Shown: in pieces, positions 17,105 to 24,317 of the stretch
Position numbering within the stretch: position 1 is the first letter of the stretch
Layout: every line of letters starts with the position of its first letter
From: an uncultured Phascolarctobacterium sp.
GTDB lineage: Bacteria > Bacillota > Negativicutes > Acidaminococcales > Acidaminococcaceae
Direction of reading: 5' to 3'
Length of the DNA stretch: 45,494 nucleotides
Assembly: GCF_937920985.1 (NCBI RefSeq)
Contig: NZ_CALDXR010000037.1
Span: forward strand, 1-45,494
Made by a program: the position numbers and the translations under genes
Notes under the pieces: generated by a model
Database searches by the model: none
What the model was told of the DNA's origin: nothing
What the model saw: only the letters and a program-made list of their open reading frames with translations

Positions 17105-17602
17105 TTAAAGGCTGTATTTTACCTCTTTATCCAGCAATACACCAGTTTCTGGATTAATATTCATCTCACCACGTAAACCAGAGGCACTGAATTTCACTTC
17201 ATATTCATATAATCCATGTTCTCTGTCCAATTTCAGTTCATAAATCGACACGTCACCAACTTCTTTAGCAACAATTGCTTTTACATCATCTTTGGACAAG
17301 ATTACATTAGCGCTGCCACCCAACGCTTTTCTTTCCATATTGTATTCTTTGATTTTACCATTTATTTGATATACATCAATTTCATATTTTGTCTGAGTAG
17401 CAGTATCAAAAAACTTCACTTCATAATATGGTTGCATTTTTTGCAGTTCTGCTTCAGTATGCAGGTAAGTACTACCTGTTGGAACTTGTTTTTGCGCAAT
17501 TGCACGAGCTTCGTCCGCACTAATCAGATTAGCAGCAAATGCTGTAGCAGAAATTGCCAAAACAGTCAGTGCGCCAGTAATAATAGCTGTTAATTTTTTC
17601 AT
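17105..17602 (-). CDS. Exported PepSY-domain protein
   Basis: About 165 aa. A Sec signal peptide (MKKLTAIITGALTVLAISATAFAA, written here as its first residues MKKLTAI and final SATAFAA) is followed by two PepSY-like repeats, each with an EA-A-A/V start and a Y-V-K-F strand (YYEVKFFD and YEYEVKFSA), ending NPETGVLLDKEVKY. PepSY proteins are periplasmic or surface proteins often linked to protease inhibition or redox/metal systems; the role here is unknown. Start 17602 has AGGAGG eight bases upstream. It lies alone, between the two broken copies of neighbouring genes, with its own terminator. Confidence 0.8.
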   Translation of the reverse strand: MKKLTAIITGALTVLAISATAFAANLISADEARAIAQKQVPTGSTYLHTEAELQKMQPYYEVKFFDTATQTKYEIDVYQINGKIKEYNMERKALGGSANVILSKDDVKAIVAKEVGDVSIYELKLDREHGLYEYEVKFSASGLRGEMNINPETGVLLDKEVKYSL

Positions 17603-17752
17603 GAGATAAACCTCCTTCAATGTGAAAAGTTACACTATATTTAAAGTATACTAAATTTCTAGGATTTGCATTGTGAAGTCTTTGTGACTTTTTTTAGAAG
17701 CTCCAACGTACGCCAGCGTTTCAATCCCAATTCTTTTTATACTCTCCGCCGA

Positions 17753-18048
17753 CTGCACGCCTACAGGCACGCAGCGAAATTTTCAACTGGCTCAGCGGTG
17801 ACATTACTAAGATGCGTTTTATTGGCAACAGTAATCTTTTAGCCAATACTGCCGTCTTTGTTGAGCAGTGCGGTTATTATGGCATCTCCGTCCAAATGCC
17901 TCTGCTCGACGAGAAGCGTTTCACCTATTGCCCACTTACCCCTGCACTGCATAGCGATATTCTGCTTGTATGGCGACGCGACAGACAGCAGAGCCATACT
18001 CTGCAAAAATTCATTGATTTTGCAAAATGCTTTTTAAGCATAGAATAG
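17753..18048 (+). pseudogene. 3' fragment of a LysR regulator gene, near-identical to 20702-20997
   Basis: These 296 bases repeat the last 296 bases of the LysR gene at 20119-20997 with only a few substitutions, concentrated near the end. The left boundary is sharp at CTGCACGCC; everything 5' of it (the DNA-binding domain and most of the sensor domain) is missing. It still ends with a stop codon and is followed by a strong terminator. An open frame from ATG 17812 would give a 78-aa C-terminal piece, but no ribosome binding site precedes it. It is likely the product of a recent duplication followed by deletion. Confidence 0.88.
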
Positions 18049-18058
18049 CTTTACAAGG

Positions 18059-18099
18059 AAAAATGGCTGTTGCAAACATCAACTGCAACAGCCATTTTT
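18059..18099. terminator. Bidirectional intrinsic terminator
   Basis: The 14-bp stem AAATGGCTGTTGCA (18061-18074) with TGCAACAGCCATTT (18084-18097) is followed by T residues on the plus strand and by a T-rich run on the minus strand. It serves the LysR fragment and the convergent hydrolase gene. Confidence 0.85.
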
Positions 18100-18111
18100 A
18101 TAATGCAAAAT

Positions 18112-19227
18112 TTATTTTAGATACTTCATATAGAAAGCTTCTATTTTATCAAAGGGAATTACATCCATCTTGTAGTACAAATCCGTATGCACAGCCCCAG
18201 GAATAATCAAAAGCTCCTTATTATCGCCTTGCAGCTTTTTAAAAGCATCTTCGCTAAAATAACGCGAATGCGCCTTTTCCCCATGAATCATCAGCACAGC
18301 ACTTTCAATCTCGTCACTATAAGAAAGCAGCGGCATATTCATAAATGCAGTTAAGGAACTGAGCGTTGCACCTGTCGTCGAACCAAAGGAACGTGGGCTG
18401 TATCCAAGCTTTTCCTGATAATAATCGTGATAATCCTTTACAAACCCCAGAGTTTTCTCATCTACTTCCGTAGGTACGCCGCCTGCCATTTTATAAGTGC
18501 CTGTTTTATAGTCGATGGTACGCTGCTCGTTAACCTGCTTACGCAAAGCCATGCGCTCCTTTTTCAGCGTAGCAGCATCCTTTTCGTAATCAAAATAGCC
18601 GTTAGCAATGACGCGCGTCATGTCGTACATCGTCGATGTAACAGTTGCCTTAATGCGCGTATCCATTGCTGCAGCGTTCAACGCAAAACCTCCCCAGCCG
18701 CAGATACCAAGAATACCAATTTTTTCCGCATTAACATTTTCCTGTACAGAAAGAAAATCTACTGCTGCAGAAAAATCTTCCGTATTAATATCCGGTGAAG
18801 TAGTATTACGCGGTGCGCCTGCACTTTCACCTGTAAAAGAAGGGTCAAAGGCGATGGTTAAAAAGCCACGTGCAGCCATTTCCTGCGCATAACGGCCGCT
18901 AACCTGTTCTTTTACTGCGCCATAAGGACCAGCTACAGCAATGGCAGCTAGCTTATCGCCTTTTTTCATTGTTTTTGGCGTATACATATCGGCCACGAGC
19001 GTAATTCCATAACGGTTATGGAACGTTACTTTATGGTGGTTGACATTTTTGTTTTCCGCAAAGGTTTTATCCCAGACATTAGAAAGCTTCTCTGCTTTAA
19101 TCGTTTCCGCAGTTGCCTTGCTCGGCGCGTTCACATCTTGCGCTGCTAAAGCAGTGCTTCCACAAGTCATAACAGCTCCACAAGCCATAAGCAGCAAAGT
19201 ATTTTTTAATCGTTTACTTATTTTCAT
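18112..19227 (-). CDS. Secreted alpha/beta hydrolase, dienelactone-hydrolase-like with Cys nucleophile
   Basis: About 371 aa. A signal peptide (MKISKRLKN start, hydrophobic core, STALAAQ cleavage region) precedes an alpha/beta-hydrolase domain. The nucleophile elbow reads GICGWGG (174-180), so the nucleophile is Cys176 rather than Ser, as in dienelactone hydrolases. The late histidine is likely H347 in GAVHTD. It probably acts on an ester or lactone in the periplasm; the substrate is unknown. Start 19227 is chosen because AGAGGA lies about nine bases upstream and the signal peptide begins there. A MerR-type promoter lies 32 bases upstream. A deleted second copy lies at 16946-17036. Confidence 0.85.
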   Translation of the reverse strand: MKISKRLKNTLLLMACGAVMTCGSTALAAQDVNAPSKATAETIKAEKLSNVWDKTFAENKNVNHHKVTFHNRYGITLVADMYTPKTMKKGDKLAAIAVAGPYGAVKEQVSGRYAQEMAARGFLTIAFDPSFTGESAGAPRNTTSPDINTEDFSAAVDFLSVQENVNAEKIGILGICGWGGFALNAAAMDTRIKATVTSTMYDMTRVIANGYFDYEKDAATLKKERMALRKQVNEQRTIDYKTGTYKMAGGVPTEVDEKTLGFVKDYHDYYQEKLGYSPRSFGSTTGATLSSLTAFMNMPLLSYSDEIESAVLMIHGEKAHSRYFSEDAFKKLQGDNKELLIIPGAVHTDLYYKMDVIPFDKIEAFYMKYLK

Positions 19228-19258
19228 AGGTCTATTCCTCTTATCTTTCACTGAAAAG

Positions 19259-19289
19259 AATATACTATTGGGAGTTAACTCAAAGTCAA
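19259..19289 (-). promoter_or_regulatory. MerR-type promoter of the hydrolase gene
   Basis: On the minus strand -35 TTGACT (19284-19289) and -10 TATATT (19259-19264) are separated by 19 bases containing the dyad GAGTTAACTC. A 19-bp spacer with a central dyad is the hallmark of promoters activated by MerR-family regulators. Confidence 0.75.
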
Positions 19290-19318
19290 GAACAAAATTT
19301 TCGAACTGCAATTTTTTC

Positions 19319-19349
19319 TTGACTTAGAGCCTGCTCGAAGTATTAAACT
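19319..19349 (+). promoter_or_regulatory. Orphan MerR-type promoter, back-to-back with the hydrolase promoter
   Basis: On the plus strand TTGACT (19319-19324), a 19-base spacer with GAGC/GCTC dyad, and TAAACT (19344-19349). No plus-strand gene follows before 20119. A terminator-like hairpin begins two bases after the -10. Either a divergent gene was lost or only a very short RNA is made. Confidence 0.65.
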
Positions 19350-19350
19350 A

Positions 19351-19389
19351 AAAAAGCTTAATTTCTTGTATTATCCAAAGAAGCTTTTT
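19351..19389. terminator. Terminator-like hairpin directly behind the orphan promoter
   Basis: AAAAAGCTT (19351-19359) pairs with AAGCTTTTT (19381-19389), and the T-run continues on both strands. On the minus strand it lies downstream of the lipoprotein gene ending at 19417, so it may serve that gene. Confidence 0.65.
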
Positions 19390-19416
19390 CTCTTGCTGGA
19401 TTTACAGTTACCTTAA

Positions 19417-19929
19417 TTAGTGCTCTATACTAAAATTTACTTTAAAATCGCTTTGCTGCGTACTCAAAATATCTAGTCCCTGTTCAACGTGTCCCAGATA
19501 AACCAAATCATTCGTATATCTGAAATCCTCATAAAACACACTTATATTACCCCATGGAACATAAATACACACATCTCCGGCCTTCGGAGCATGCCCTCTT
19601 GGCGCTCCGTCACCAGTAAGCTTATTTTTAAAATAGCCAATCTTTTCGGTATGATTAAAATCACTCAGGGTTATCTCTGCGGGAAGCATATCAATTAAAC
19701 GCTTCGCTGCCGCACTATCCGCAAGTGCTACAACAATATTTTTACTATCAACCTGCAGCTTCAGCTTGATTCCTTGCGCTGCAGCCTGTGACTGCTGCGT
19801 TTTATTTTGAGCAGTCTGCACTTTCGGTGCAGGATTCTGAGCTGCTTTACTATCAGGTGCATCCGCACCGGCGCAGCCGCTTATAAGCAATGTTACAGCT
19901 AAAGCTGTAGAAGCCAATAATTTTTTCAT
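19417..19929 (-). CDS. Lipoprotein with cyclophilin-like domain
   Basis: About 170 aa. A lipoprotein signal (MKKLLASTALAVTLLISGC) has the lipobox LISGC at about residues 15-19. A Gln/Ala-rich linker and a C-terminal domain of about 115 residues follow. The latter (IKLKLQVDSKNIVVALADS, LPAEITLSDFN, then GDVCIYVPWGNISVFYEDF) fits the cyclophilin-like fold family often linked with flavodoxin genes. Start 19929 has AGGAGG six bases upstream. The function is unknown; peptidyl-prolyl isomerase activity is not implied, since this family lacks the classic active-site arrangement. Confidence 0.75.
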   Translation of the reverse strand: MKKLLASTALAVTLLISGCAGADAPDSKAAQNPAPKVQTAQNKTQQSQAAAQGIKLKLQVDSKNIVVALADSAAAKRLIDMLPAEITLSDFNHTEKIGYFKNKLTGDGAPRGHAPKAGDVCIYVPWGNISVFYEDFRYTNDLVYLGHVEQGLDILSTQQSDFKVNFSIEH

Positions 19930-20045
19930 AGTAAACCTCCTTGCGGACATCATTATGTAAAACAGGATTTACCCTTCACCAATAATTATACTAACAGTCT
20001 AAATACGCGTCCAATACCTATAATAATTGCCGTTGCATGCTTTTT

Positions 20046-20074
20046 TTGCATAATCAGCAAGGCTACGTTATAAT
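20046..20074 (+). promoter_or_regulatory. Promoter of the LysR gene
   Basis: TTGCAT (20046-20051), a 17-base spacer and a perfect TATAAT (20069-20074), 44 bases before the start codon. Confidence 0.65.
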
Positions 20075-20118
20075 AATGCCAAAAATTACAAGCATATCGA
20101 TAGAAAGGAGCCAACGCT

Positions 20119-20997
20119 ATGAACTTTCGTATTCTCAACTATTTTCTGACTGTCGCGCACGAAAAAAATATCACTAAAGCAGCTGAAATCCTGCACATCA
20201 CGCAGCCTACTTTAAGCAGGCAGCTCATGCAGCTGGAAACAGCGCTGGGCGTCAAGCTTTTCGACCGTGACAAGCATAAATTTGCGCTCACGCCATCGGG
20301 GCACTTCCTCGTTGAACGCGCCCGCGAAATCCTGAATATGGTGGAAAAAACTACGCTCGACATTCAGGAACAGGAACACAACCTCGCTGGCAGCATTGCT
20401 ATGGGCGCAGGCGAATACCAGGCCACAGAGGTACTCGCCAAGCTTATCGGCGGTTTTCAAAAGCAGTACGCTGCTGTAAGCTTTGAGCTTTTCACAAGCT
20501 CTGCTGACCTTTTGCAAGATAAGCTTGACAAAGGCCTTTTAGACGTCGCCATCCTGCAGGCTCCTGTCGATACGACGAACTACGACTACCTGCGCCTGCC
20601 CATCAGAGAAACCTGGTGCGTACTCATGCGCAGTGATGCGCCTCTCGCCAGCAAGAACGCCATCACTGCCAGCGATTTAAGCGGTCTACCCATAATTTTG
20701 CCTGCACGCCTACAGGCACGCAGCGAAATTTTCAACTGGCTCAGCGGTGACATTACTAAGATGCGTTTTATTGGCAACAGTAATCTTTTAGCCAATACTG
20801 CCGTCTTTGTTGAGCAGTGCGGTTATTATGGCATCTCCGTCCAAATGCCTCTGCTCGACGAGAAGCGTTTTACCTATCGCCCACTTACCCCTGCACTGCA
20901 TAGCGACATTCTGCTTGTTTGGCGTCGTGACAGACAGCAAAGTCTCGCACTGCAAAAATTTCTTCAGTTTGCAAAATGCTTTTTAAGCATAGAATAA
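20119..20997 (+). CDS. LysR-family transcriptional regulator
   Basis: A 292-aa protein of standard LysR layout. The N-terminal winged helix-turn-helix (residues 1-60, with KAAEILHITQPTLSRQLMQL) precedes a two-lobed periplasmic-binding-protein-like effector domain (about 90-290). It stands just before, and in the same direction as, the iron-sulfur flavoprotein and tat genes, and is the obvious candidate local regulator. The MerR-type promoters of the region do not look like LysR sites, however. Its last 296 bases are duplicated at 17753-18048. AAAGGAG precedes the start codon. Confidence 0.92.
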   Translation: MNFRILNYFLTVAHEKNITKAAEILHITQPTLSRQLMQLETALGVKLFDRDKHKFALTPSGHFLVERAREILNMVEKTTLDIQEQEHNLAGSIAMGAGEYQATEVLAKLIGGFQKQYAAVSFELFTSSADLLQDKLDKGLLDVAILQAPVDTTNYDYLRLPIRETWCVLMRSDAPLASKNAITASDLSGLPIILPARLQARSEIFNWLSGDITKMRFIGNSNLLANTAVFVEQCGYYGISVQMPLLDEKRFTYRPLTPALHSDILLVWRRDRQQSLALQKFLQFAKCFLSIE

Positions 20998-21012
20998 GCG
21001 TCAATATAAGTA

Positions 21013-21041
21013 TTAGACATTTTCCCTGCAAGCTATATAAT
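21013..21041 (+). promoter_or_regulatory. Promoter of the iron-sulfur flavoprotein pair
   Basis: TTAGAC (21013-21018), a 17-base spacer and a perfect TATAAT (21036-21041). The expected start of transcription falls at the foot of the hairpin at 21046, so that hairpin would form the very 5' end of this mRNA. Confidence 0.55.
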
Positions 21042-21045
21042 TTTA

Positions 21046-21074
21046 GGCAGATAACAGATCGTTATCTGCCTTTT
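21046..21074 (+). terminator. Intrinsic terminator of the LysR gene
   Basis: A ten-pair stem GGCAGATAAC (21046-21055) with GTTATCTGCC (21061-21070), followed by TTTTCCTTTT. It lies between the LysR gene and the first flavoprotein gene and overlaps that gene's probable transcription start. Confidence 0.8.
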
Positions 21075-21105
21075 CCTTTTATGTTTTTGTGAGGAGGAAC
21101 TTACT

Positions 21106-21786
21106 ATGAACCGACGAGATTTTATCAAGGTTGCCGTAGCAGGCTTCGGCACCGTACTCTCCAGCGGTACCGCTATCAATATGCTGAATACAAAGTCTGT
21201 ACCAGAAACTGCTCCTATAGCAGAGGCAGCTCCGCAGGCTGCTGACGGCAAGCAGAACGTTGTTGTTATCACCGGCAGTCCGCACAGAGCTGGTACCTCT
21301 GCCCTGCTGGCTGATAAATTTATTGAAGGAGTGCAGCAAAACGGTCATCATGTCTTCCGTTTCAATGCTGCCTTTGAGGATATTCATCCCTGCCGCGCCT
21401 GCAATGCCTGCAACCGTAACGGCAAATGTATTTTAAACGATGCTATTGAGCAAAAGCTCATGCCAGAGCTGCTCAAGGCAGACATCATCGTACTCATCAC
21501 GCCGCTTTATTATTACGGCATGTCCACGCAGCTCAAAACAGTACTCGACCGCTTCTATTCCCACGTGCGCAGCTTCGACGGCAAAAAATCCTTGCTGCTC
21601 ACCACCGCCTACAACAGTGCGAACTGGACGTTTGAAGCCCTCATTGAGCATTATCAGACCTTAGTGAAATATATGCAGTGGCAGGATTTAGGCATGGTTC
21701 TCGGCTACGGCTGTGGCTCACGCTATAGCATTGAACGCAGTGATTTTCCCAACCAAGCCTTAAAGCTTGGTCAGAGCATCAAATAG
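21106..21786 (+). CDS. Tat-exported iron-sulfur flavoprotein (NADPH-dependent FMN reductase fold)
   Basis: 226 aa. The N-terminus carries a twin-arginine signal (MNRRDFIKVAVAG; R3-R4) with a linker to about residue 48. The flavodoxin-like domain follows with the FMN loop GSPHRAGTS (57-65) and LITPLYYYGMSTQLKTVLDRF. A compact cysteine cluster C96-x2-C99-x2-C102-x5-C108 matches the [4Fe-4S] site of iron-sulfur flavoproteins first studied in methanogens. Export by Tat agrees with loading FMN and Fe-S in the cytoplasm. It probably transfers electrons in the periplasm; partner and substrate are unknown. GAGGAGG lies upstream of ATG 21106. Its 3' neighbour is a cytoplasmic paralog. Confidence 0.88.
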   Translation: MNRRDFIKVAVAGFGTVLSSGTAINMLNTKSVPETAPIAEAAPQAADGKQNVVVITGSPHRAGTSALLADKFIEGVQQNGHHVFRFNAAFEDIHPCRACNACNRNGKCILNDAIEQKLMPELLKADIIVLITPLYYYGMSTQLKTVLDRFYSHVRSFDGKKSLLLTTAYNSANWTFEALIEHYQTLVKYMQWQDLGMVLGYGCGSRYSIERSDFPNQALKLGQSIK

Positions 21787-21796
21787 GAGGCAGAAT

Positions 21797-22327
21797 ATGA
21801 ATATCGTAGTTTTAACCGGCAGTCCGCATAGAAACGGCACCACCTCTGTTCTTACAGAAGAGTTTATCAAGGGTGCAGAAAGCAAGGGACACAATGTATT
21901 CCGCTTCGACGCCGCCTTTCATGACATTCATCCCTGTCAGGGCTGTGACGCCTGCGGCATGAATGGTCCCTGCGTACAGAAGGACGACATCGAAAGTGAT
22001 TTGATTATGCGCCTCGTCAACGCAGATTTAATCGCGCTCATTACGCCCGTTTATTACTGGCACGTCAGCGCGCAGCTCAAGACCTGCATTGATAGATTTT
22101 ACGCACGGACAGGACGTATCAGCGGCAAGCAGAGCGTGCTGCTTGCGGCAGCAGGCAGCAATCTGGATTGGACGATGGAGTGCCTGAATAAATATTACGC
22201 CACTCTCTCGAGCTATATGCGTTGTCAAAACCGTGGCACAGTGTTCGCGCCCAACTGCAAAACGCGCGCAGAAATTCTCAAGACTAATTATCCGCAGGCA
22301 GCCTATGACCTTGGCTATAAGCTATAA
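21797..22327 (+). CDS. Cytoplasmic iron-sulfur flavoprotein, paralog of the exported one
   Basis: 176 aa starting at ATG 21797, six bases behind GGAGG; the longer reading from 21767 lies inside the upstream gene. The FMN loop GSPHRNGTT (8-16) and the cysteine cluster C47-x2-C50-x2-C53-x5-C59 are the same as in the upstream paralog, but there is no signal peptide. It is ten bases behind that gene. The pair may form a cytoplasmic/periplasmic set using the same chemistry on both sides of the membrane; this is inference. Confidence 0.88.
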   Translation: MNIVVLTGSPHRNGTTSVLTEEFIKGAESKGHNVFRFDAAFHDIHPCQGCDACGMNGPCVQKDDIESDLIMRLVNADLIALITPVYYWHVSAQLKTCIDRFYARTGRISGKQSVLLAAAGSNLDWTMECLNKYYATLSSYMRCQNRGTVFAPNCKTRAEILKTNYPQAAYDLGYKL

Positions 22328-22354
22328 AAATGCTTGACCGATAGTTAGATTTCT

Positions 22355-22382
22355 TTGAACGTTCACTTTTGAACGTTCACTT
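22355..22382. repeat. Two tandem 14-bp repeats with palindromic core at the tat promoter
   Basis: TTGAACGTTCACTT occurs twice in tandem (22355-22368 and 22369-22382). Each copy contains the 10-bp palindrome TGAACGTTCA. The second copy overlaps the -35 element of the tatAC promoter by two bases. It looks like a binding site for a second regulator. Confidence 0.6.
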
Positions 22383-22411
22383 GATTTGGAGTTCTCTACA
22401 ACCGTTAAAAT
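22381..22411 (+). promoter_or_regulatory. MerR-type promoter of tatAC
   Basis: TTGATT (22381-22386), a 19-base spacer and TAAAAT (22406-22411), with GGAG/CTC half-sites in the spacer. It has the same geometry as five other promoters in this region but a weaker dyad. Confidence 0.6.
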
Positions 22412-22442
22412 AAAAACATATCATTAAAGGAGGTTTTTTCTT

Positions 22443-22652
22443 ATGTTTGGTTTAGGTTTACCAGAATTACTTCTCATTCTCGTTATTGGTTTAATTTTCT
22501 TCGGTCCAGGCAAACTGCCGGATATCGGTAAGGCCTTAGGCAAAAGTATGCGTGAGTTCAAGCAGGCCGTAAACGAAGCTGACCCCAGCAAGGAAGCGCT
22601 CCCCGCAGCCAAGGCAGAAGAACAAAATGATGATGCCGTACAAGCAAAATAA
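22443..22652 (+). CDS. tatA: Twin-arginine translocase subunit TatA
   Basis: 69 aa. A short N-terminal transmembrane helix (FGLGLPELLLILVIGLIFF) with the essential FGPGKLPDIGKALG hinge and amphipathic helix, then a charged tail. It forms the pore-like part of the Tat system for folded proteins. No TatB is present, as in minimal TatA-TatC systems. The stop codon overlaps the start of tatC by 26 bases. Four proteins with RR signals are encoded within 5.2 kb on either side. Confidence 0.95.
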   Translation: MFGLGLPELLLILVIGLIFFGPGKLPDIGKALGKSMREFKQAVNEADPSKEALPAAKAEEQNDDAVQAK

Positions 22653-23370
22653 TTATCTGCCTGTCGAAGCGTCGCTCGATAAAGACATGACGCTCACAGA
22701 ACATCTGGCGGAGCTGCGCAGCTGCCTGCTCAAGGCTCTTGTTGCCCTAGTTATTGGCACTGCTAGCAGCGTCTATCTTTTGCAGGACATCATGGACGTG
22801 CTCACAAGCGCTGCGAAGGAGCTGTATTATATGCGCCCTGCCGAAGCCTTCATGATTTATATGAAGGTAGCACTGCTCAGCGGTCTATTGCTTGCTTCGC
22901 CCTTCATGCTTTATGAGCTCTACGCCTTCGTCCGCCCGGCGCTGACATGGCGTGAGCGCAAATTCACGCTCATCTGCCTTCCGCTAGCGCTACTGCTCTT
23001 TATCGCAGGCATGTTATTTTCTTACAGCTTCGTCTTTCCGCGCGGCCTGGAATTTTTTCTCGGCTTTGCCGCAGGCAAGGTCAATCCGCTGATTTCTATG
23101 GAAAGCTACCTGGACTTTCTGCTTATGCTGGTTGTTCCCTTCGGCTTTGCCTTCACCGTGCCTGTGATTCTCACGCTGCTAGCTTATCTGGGCCTCATCA
23201 GCTCCAGCCTCTTGATGAAATTCCAGCGCCACGTTATCCTGGTCGCCTGCATCATCGCCGGAGTTATCACGCCCACGCCTGATATTATCACGCAGACTCT
23301 GCTCGCCGTGCCGATGATTCTGCTCTATGAGGTGAGCATTGTCATTATCCGCTATCTGCTTAAGCGCTAA
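22627..23370 (+). CDS. tatC: Twin-arginine translocase subunit TatC
   Basis: 247 aa with six membrane helices. It is the receptor for RR signal peptides. The N-terminal LTEHLAELRSCLLKAL and the first periplasmic loop with the FMIYMKVALLSGLLLASPFMLYE region (quoted in part: MIYMKVALLSGLL) are family-typical, as is GVITPTPDIITQTLLAVPM near the end. Three consecutive ATGs (22627, 22630, 22633) are possible starts. Overlap with tatA implies coupled translation. Its position among Tat substrates suggests a dedicated or locally boosted translocase. Confidence 0.95.
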   Translation: MMMPYKQNNYLPVEASLDKDMTLTEHLAELRSCLLKALVALVIGTASSVYLLQDIMDVLTSAAKELYYMRPAEAFMIYMKVALLSGLLLASPFMLYELYAFVRPALTWRERKFTLICLPLALLLFIAGMLFSYSFVFPRGLEFFLGFAAGKVNPLISMESYLDFLLMLVVPFGFAFTVPVILTLLAYLGLISSSLLMKFQRHVILVACIIAGVITPTPDIITQTLLAVPMILLYEVSIVIIRYLLKR

Positions 23371-23412
23371 GCCTATAGCAGACGTAAGCTATAGTTTTCT
23401 AAGACAAGCTTA

Positions 23413-23443
23413 TTGACTTAGAGTTATCTCTAAGTATTACACT
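23413..23443 (+). promoter_or_regulatory. MerR-type promoter of the polyferredoxin-flavodoxin-cupin operon
   Basis: TTGACT (23413-23418), a 19-base spacer with AGAGTTATCTCT, and TACACT (23438-23443). This is the best dyad of the six related promoters. Confidence 0.75.
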
Positions 23444-23462
23444 AACAAAGGAGCGATCACCA

Positions 23463-24317
23463 ATGCAGAATCCTGCTTATAACCTACGGCGCGTCGCTAG
23501 TTATCTTCTCGGCTTTGTGCTCTTTTACGAGCCCTTCATGCTGTTCAACCAGCTTGCGAGCACCTTCTTCGTCGATACAAGCTTCAGCTCTATACACGTG
23601 CCCTGCGCCCGCATACCACTGGCAAGCATCGTCACCGGCGATTGGCAGTACGCAAGCCCCATTTCGCTTTTCTTCTGTCTGCTGTTGGCTGTAAGCTCGC
23701 TGTGGTTCGGTCCGCTGTTCTGCGGCAGGCTCTGTCCTGCTGGCGCCTTCAGCGAATTTTTAGGCAGCCTGCTGCCAGATAAATATAAAATTGACTGGCC
23801 AACGCTCGTGCCTATTCTGCCACTGCGCTACGGCTTTTTTGTCGGCTTTCTCTTTTCTATCTGGCTCGGCTTCGGCCTGCCCTGCATCTACTGTAATTAC
23901 TATTCCCTGGAAATTTTCGTCAACCTGTTTATCACAGGGCAGCTGCTCAATAGCCTTGCGTCCCTCTTTGCCACCTTCTTTCTGGCAAACATATTCTTCG
24001 GCTTATTCACAAAAGGCGGCCGCGGCTATTGTTTGTTGCTCTGCCCTGTTGGTACATATAATTCTTTCTTCCACCTTTTAGGACGATTCGTTCCTGGCGC
24101 CTTCAATATTCAGGTACGCAAAGCAGCCTGCGTTGGCTGCACAAAATGCGCACAGGCCTGCCCTATGCGTGCGATAAGCATGCAGGAGCACAAAGCGCAA
24201 ATTGACAGGCGCCTGTGCATTGCCTGCGGCAAATGCGCGCATAACTGTCCTAAAAAGGCCATCTGCTATCAAAGCAATCTGGGAAAGGAGACTGATGAGC
24301 ATGGCAAAACAAACTAA
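23463..24317 (+). CDS. NapH/RdxA-like membrane polyferredoxin (4Fe-4S)
   Basis: 284 aa. Four to five membrane helices carry the conserved loops CGRLCP (87-92) and CLLLCP (190-195), plus CIYC (141-144). A C-terminal 2x[4Fe-4S] ferredoxin domain follows, with C223-C226-C229-C233 and C252-C255-C258-C262. Proteins of this type (NapH, NosR C-terminus, MauN) move electrons between the quinone pool or cytoplasm and periplasmic enzymes. Here it heads an operon with a small Cys-rich membrane protein, an exported flavodoxin and a cupin, so electron delivery to the exported flavodoxin is a reasonable inference. AAAGGAG precedes ATG 23463. Confidence 0.85.
   Translation: MQNPAYNLRRVASYLLGFVLFYEPFMLFNQLASTFFVDTSFSSIHVPCARIPLASIVTGDWQYASPISLFFCLLLAVSSLWFGPLFCGRLCPAGAFSEFLGSLLPDKYKIDWPTLVPILPLRYGFFVGFLFSIWLGFGLPCIYCNYYSLEIFVNLFITGQLLNSLASLFATFFLANIFFGLFTKGGRGYCLLLCPVGTYNSFFHLLGRFVPGAFNIQVRKAACVGCTKCAQACPMRAISMQEHKAQIDRRLCIACGKCAHNCPKKAICYQSNLGKETDEHGKTN

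Noticed and set aside
17812..18048. A stand-alone 78-aa LysR-effector-domain protein
   Set aside because: No ribosome binding site precedes ATG 17812, and the sharp duplication boundary at 17753 marks it as a gene fragment.
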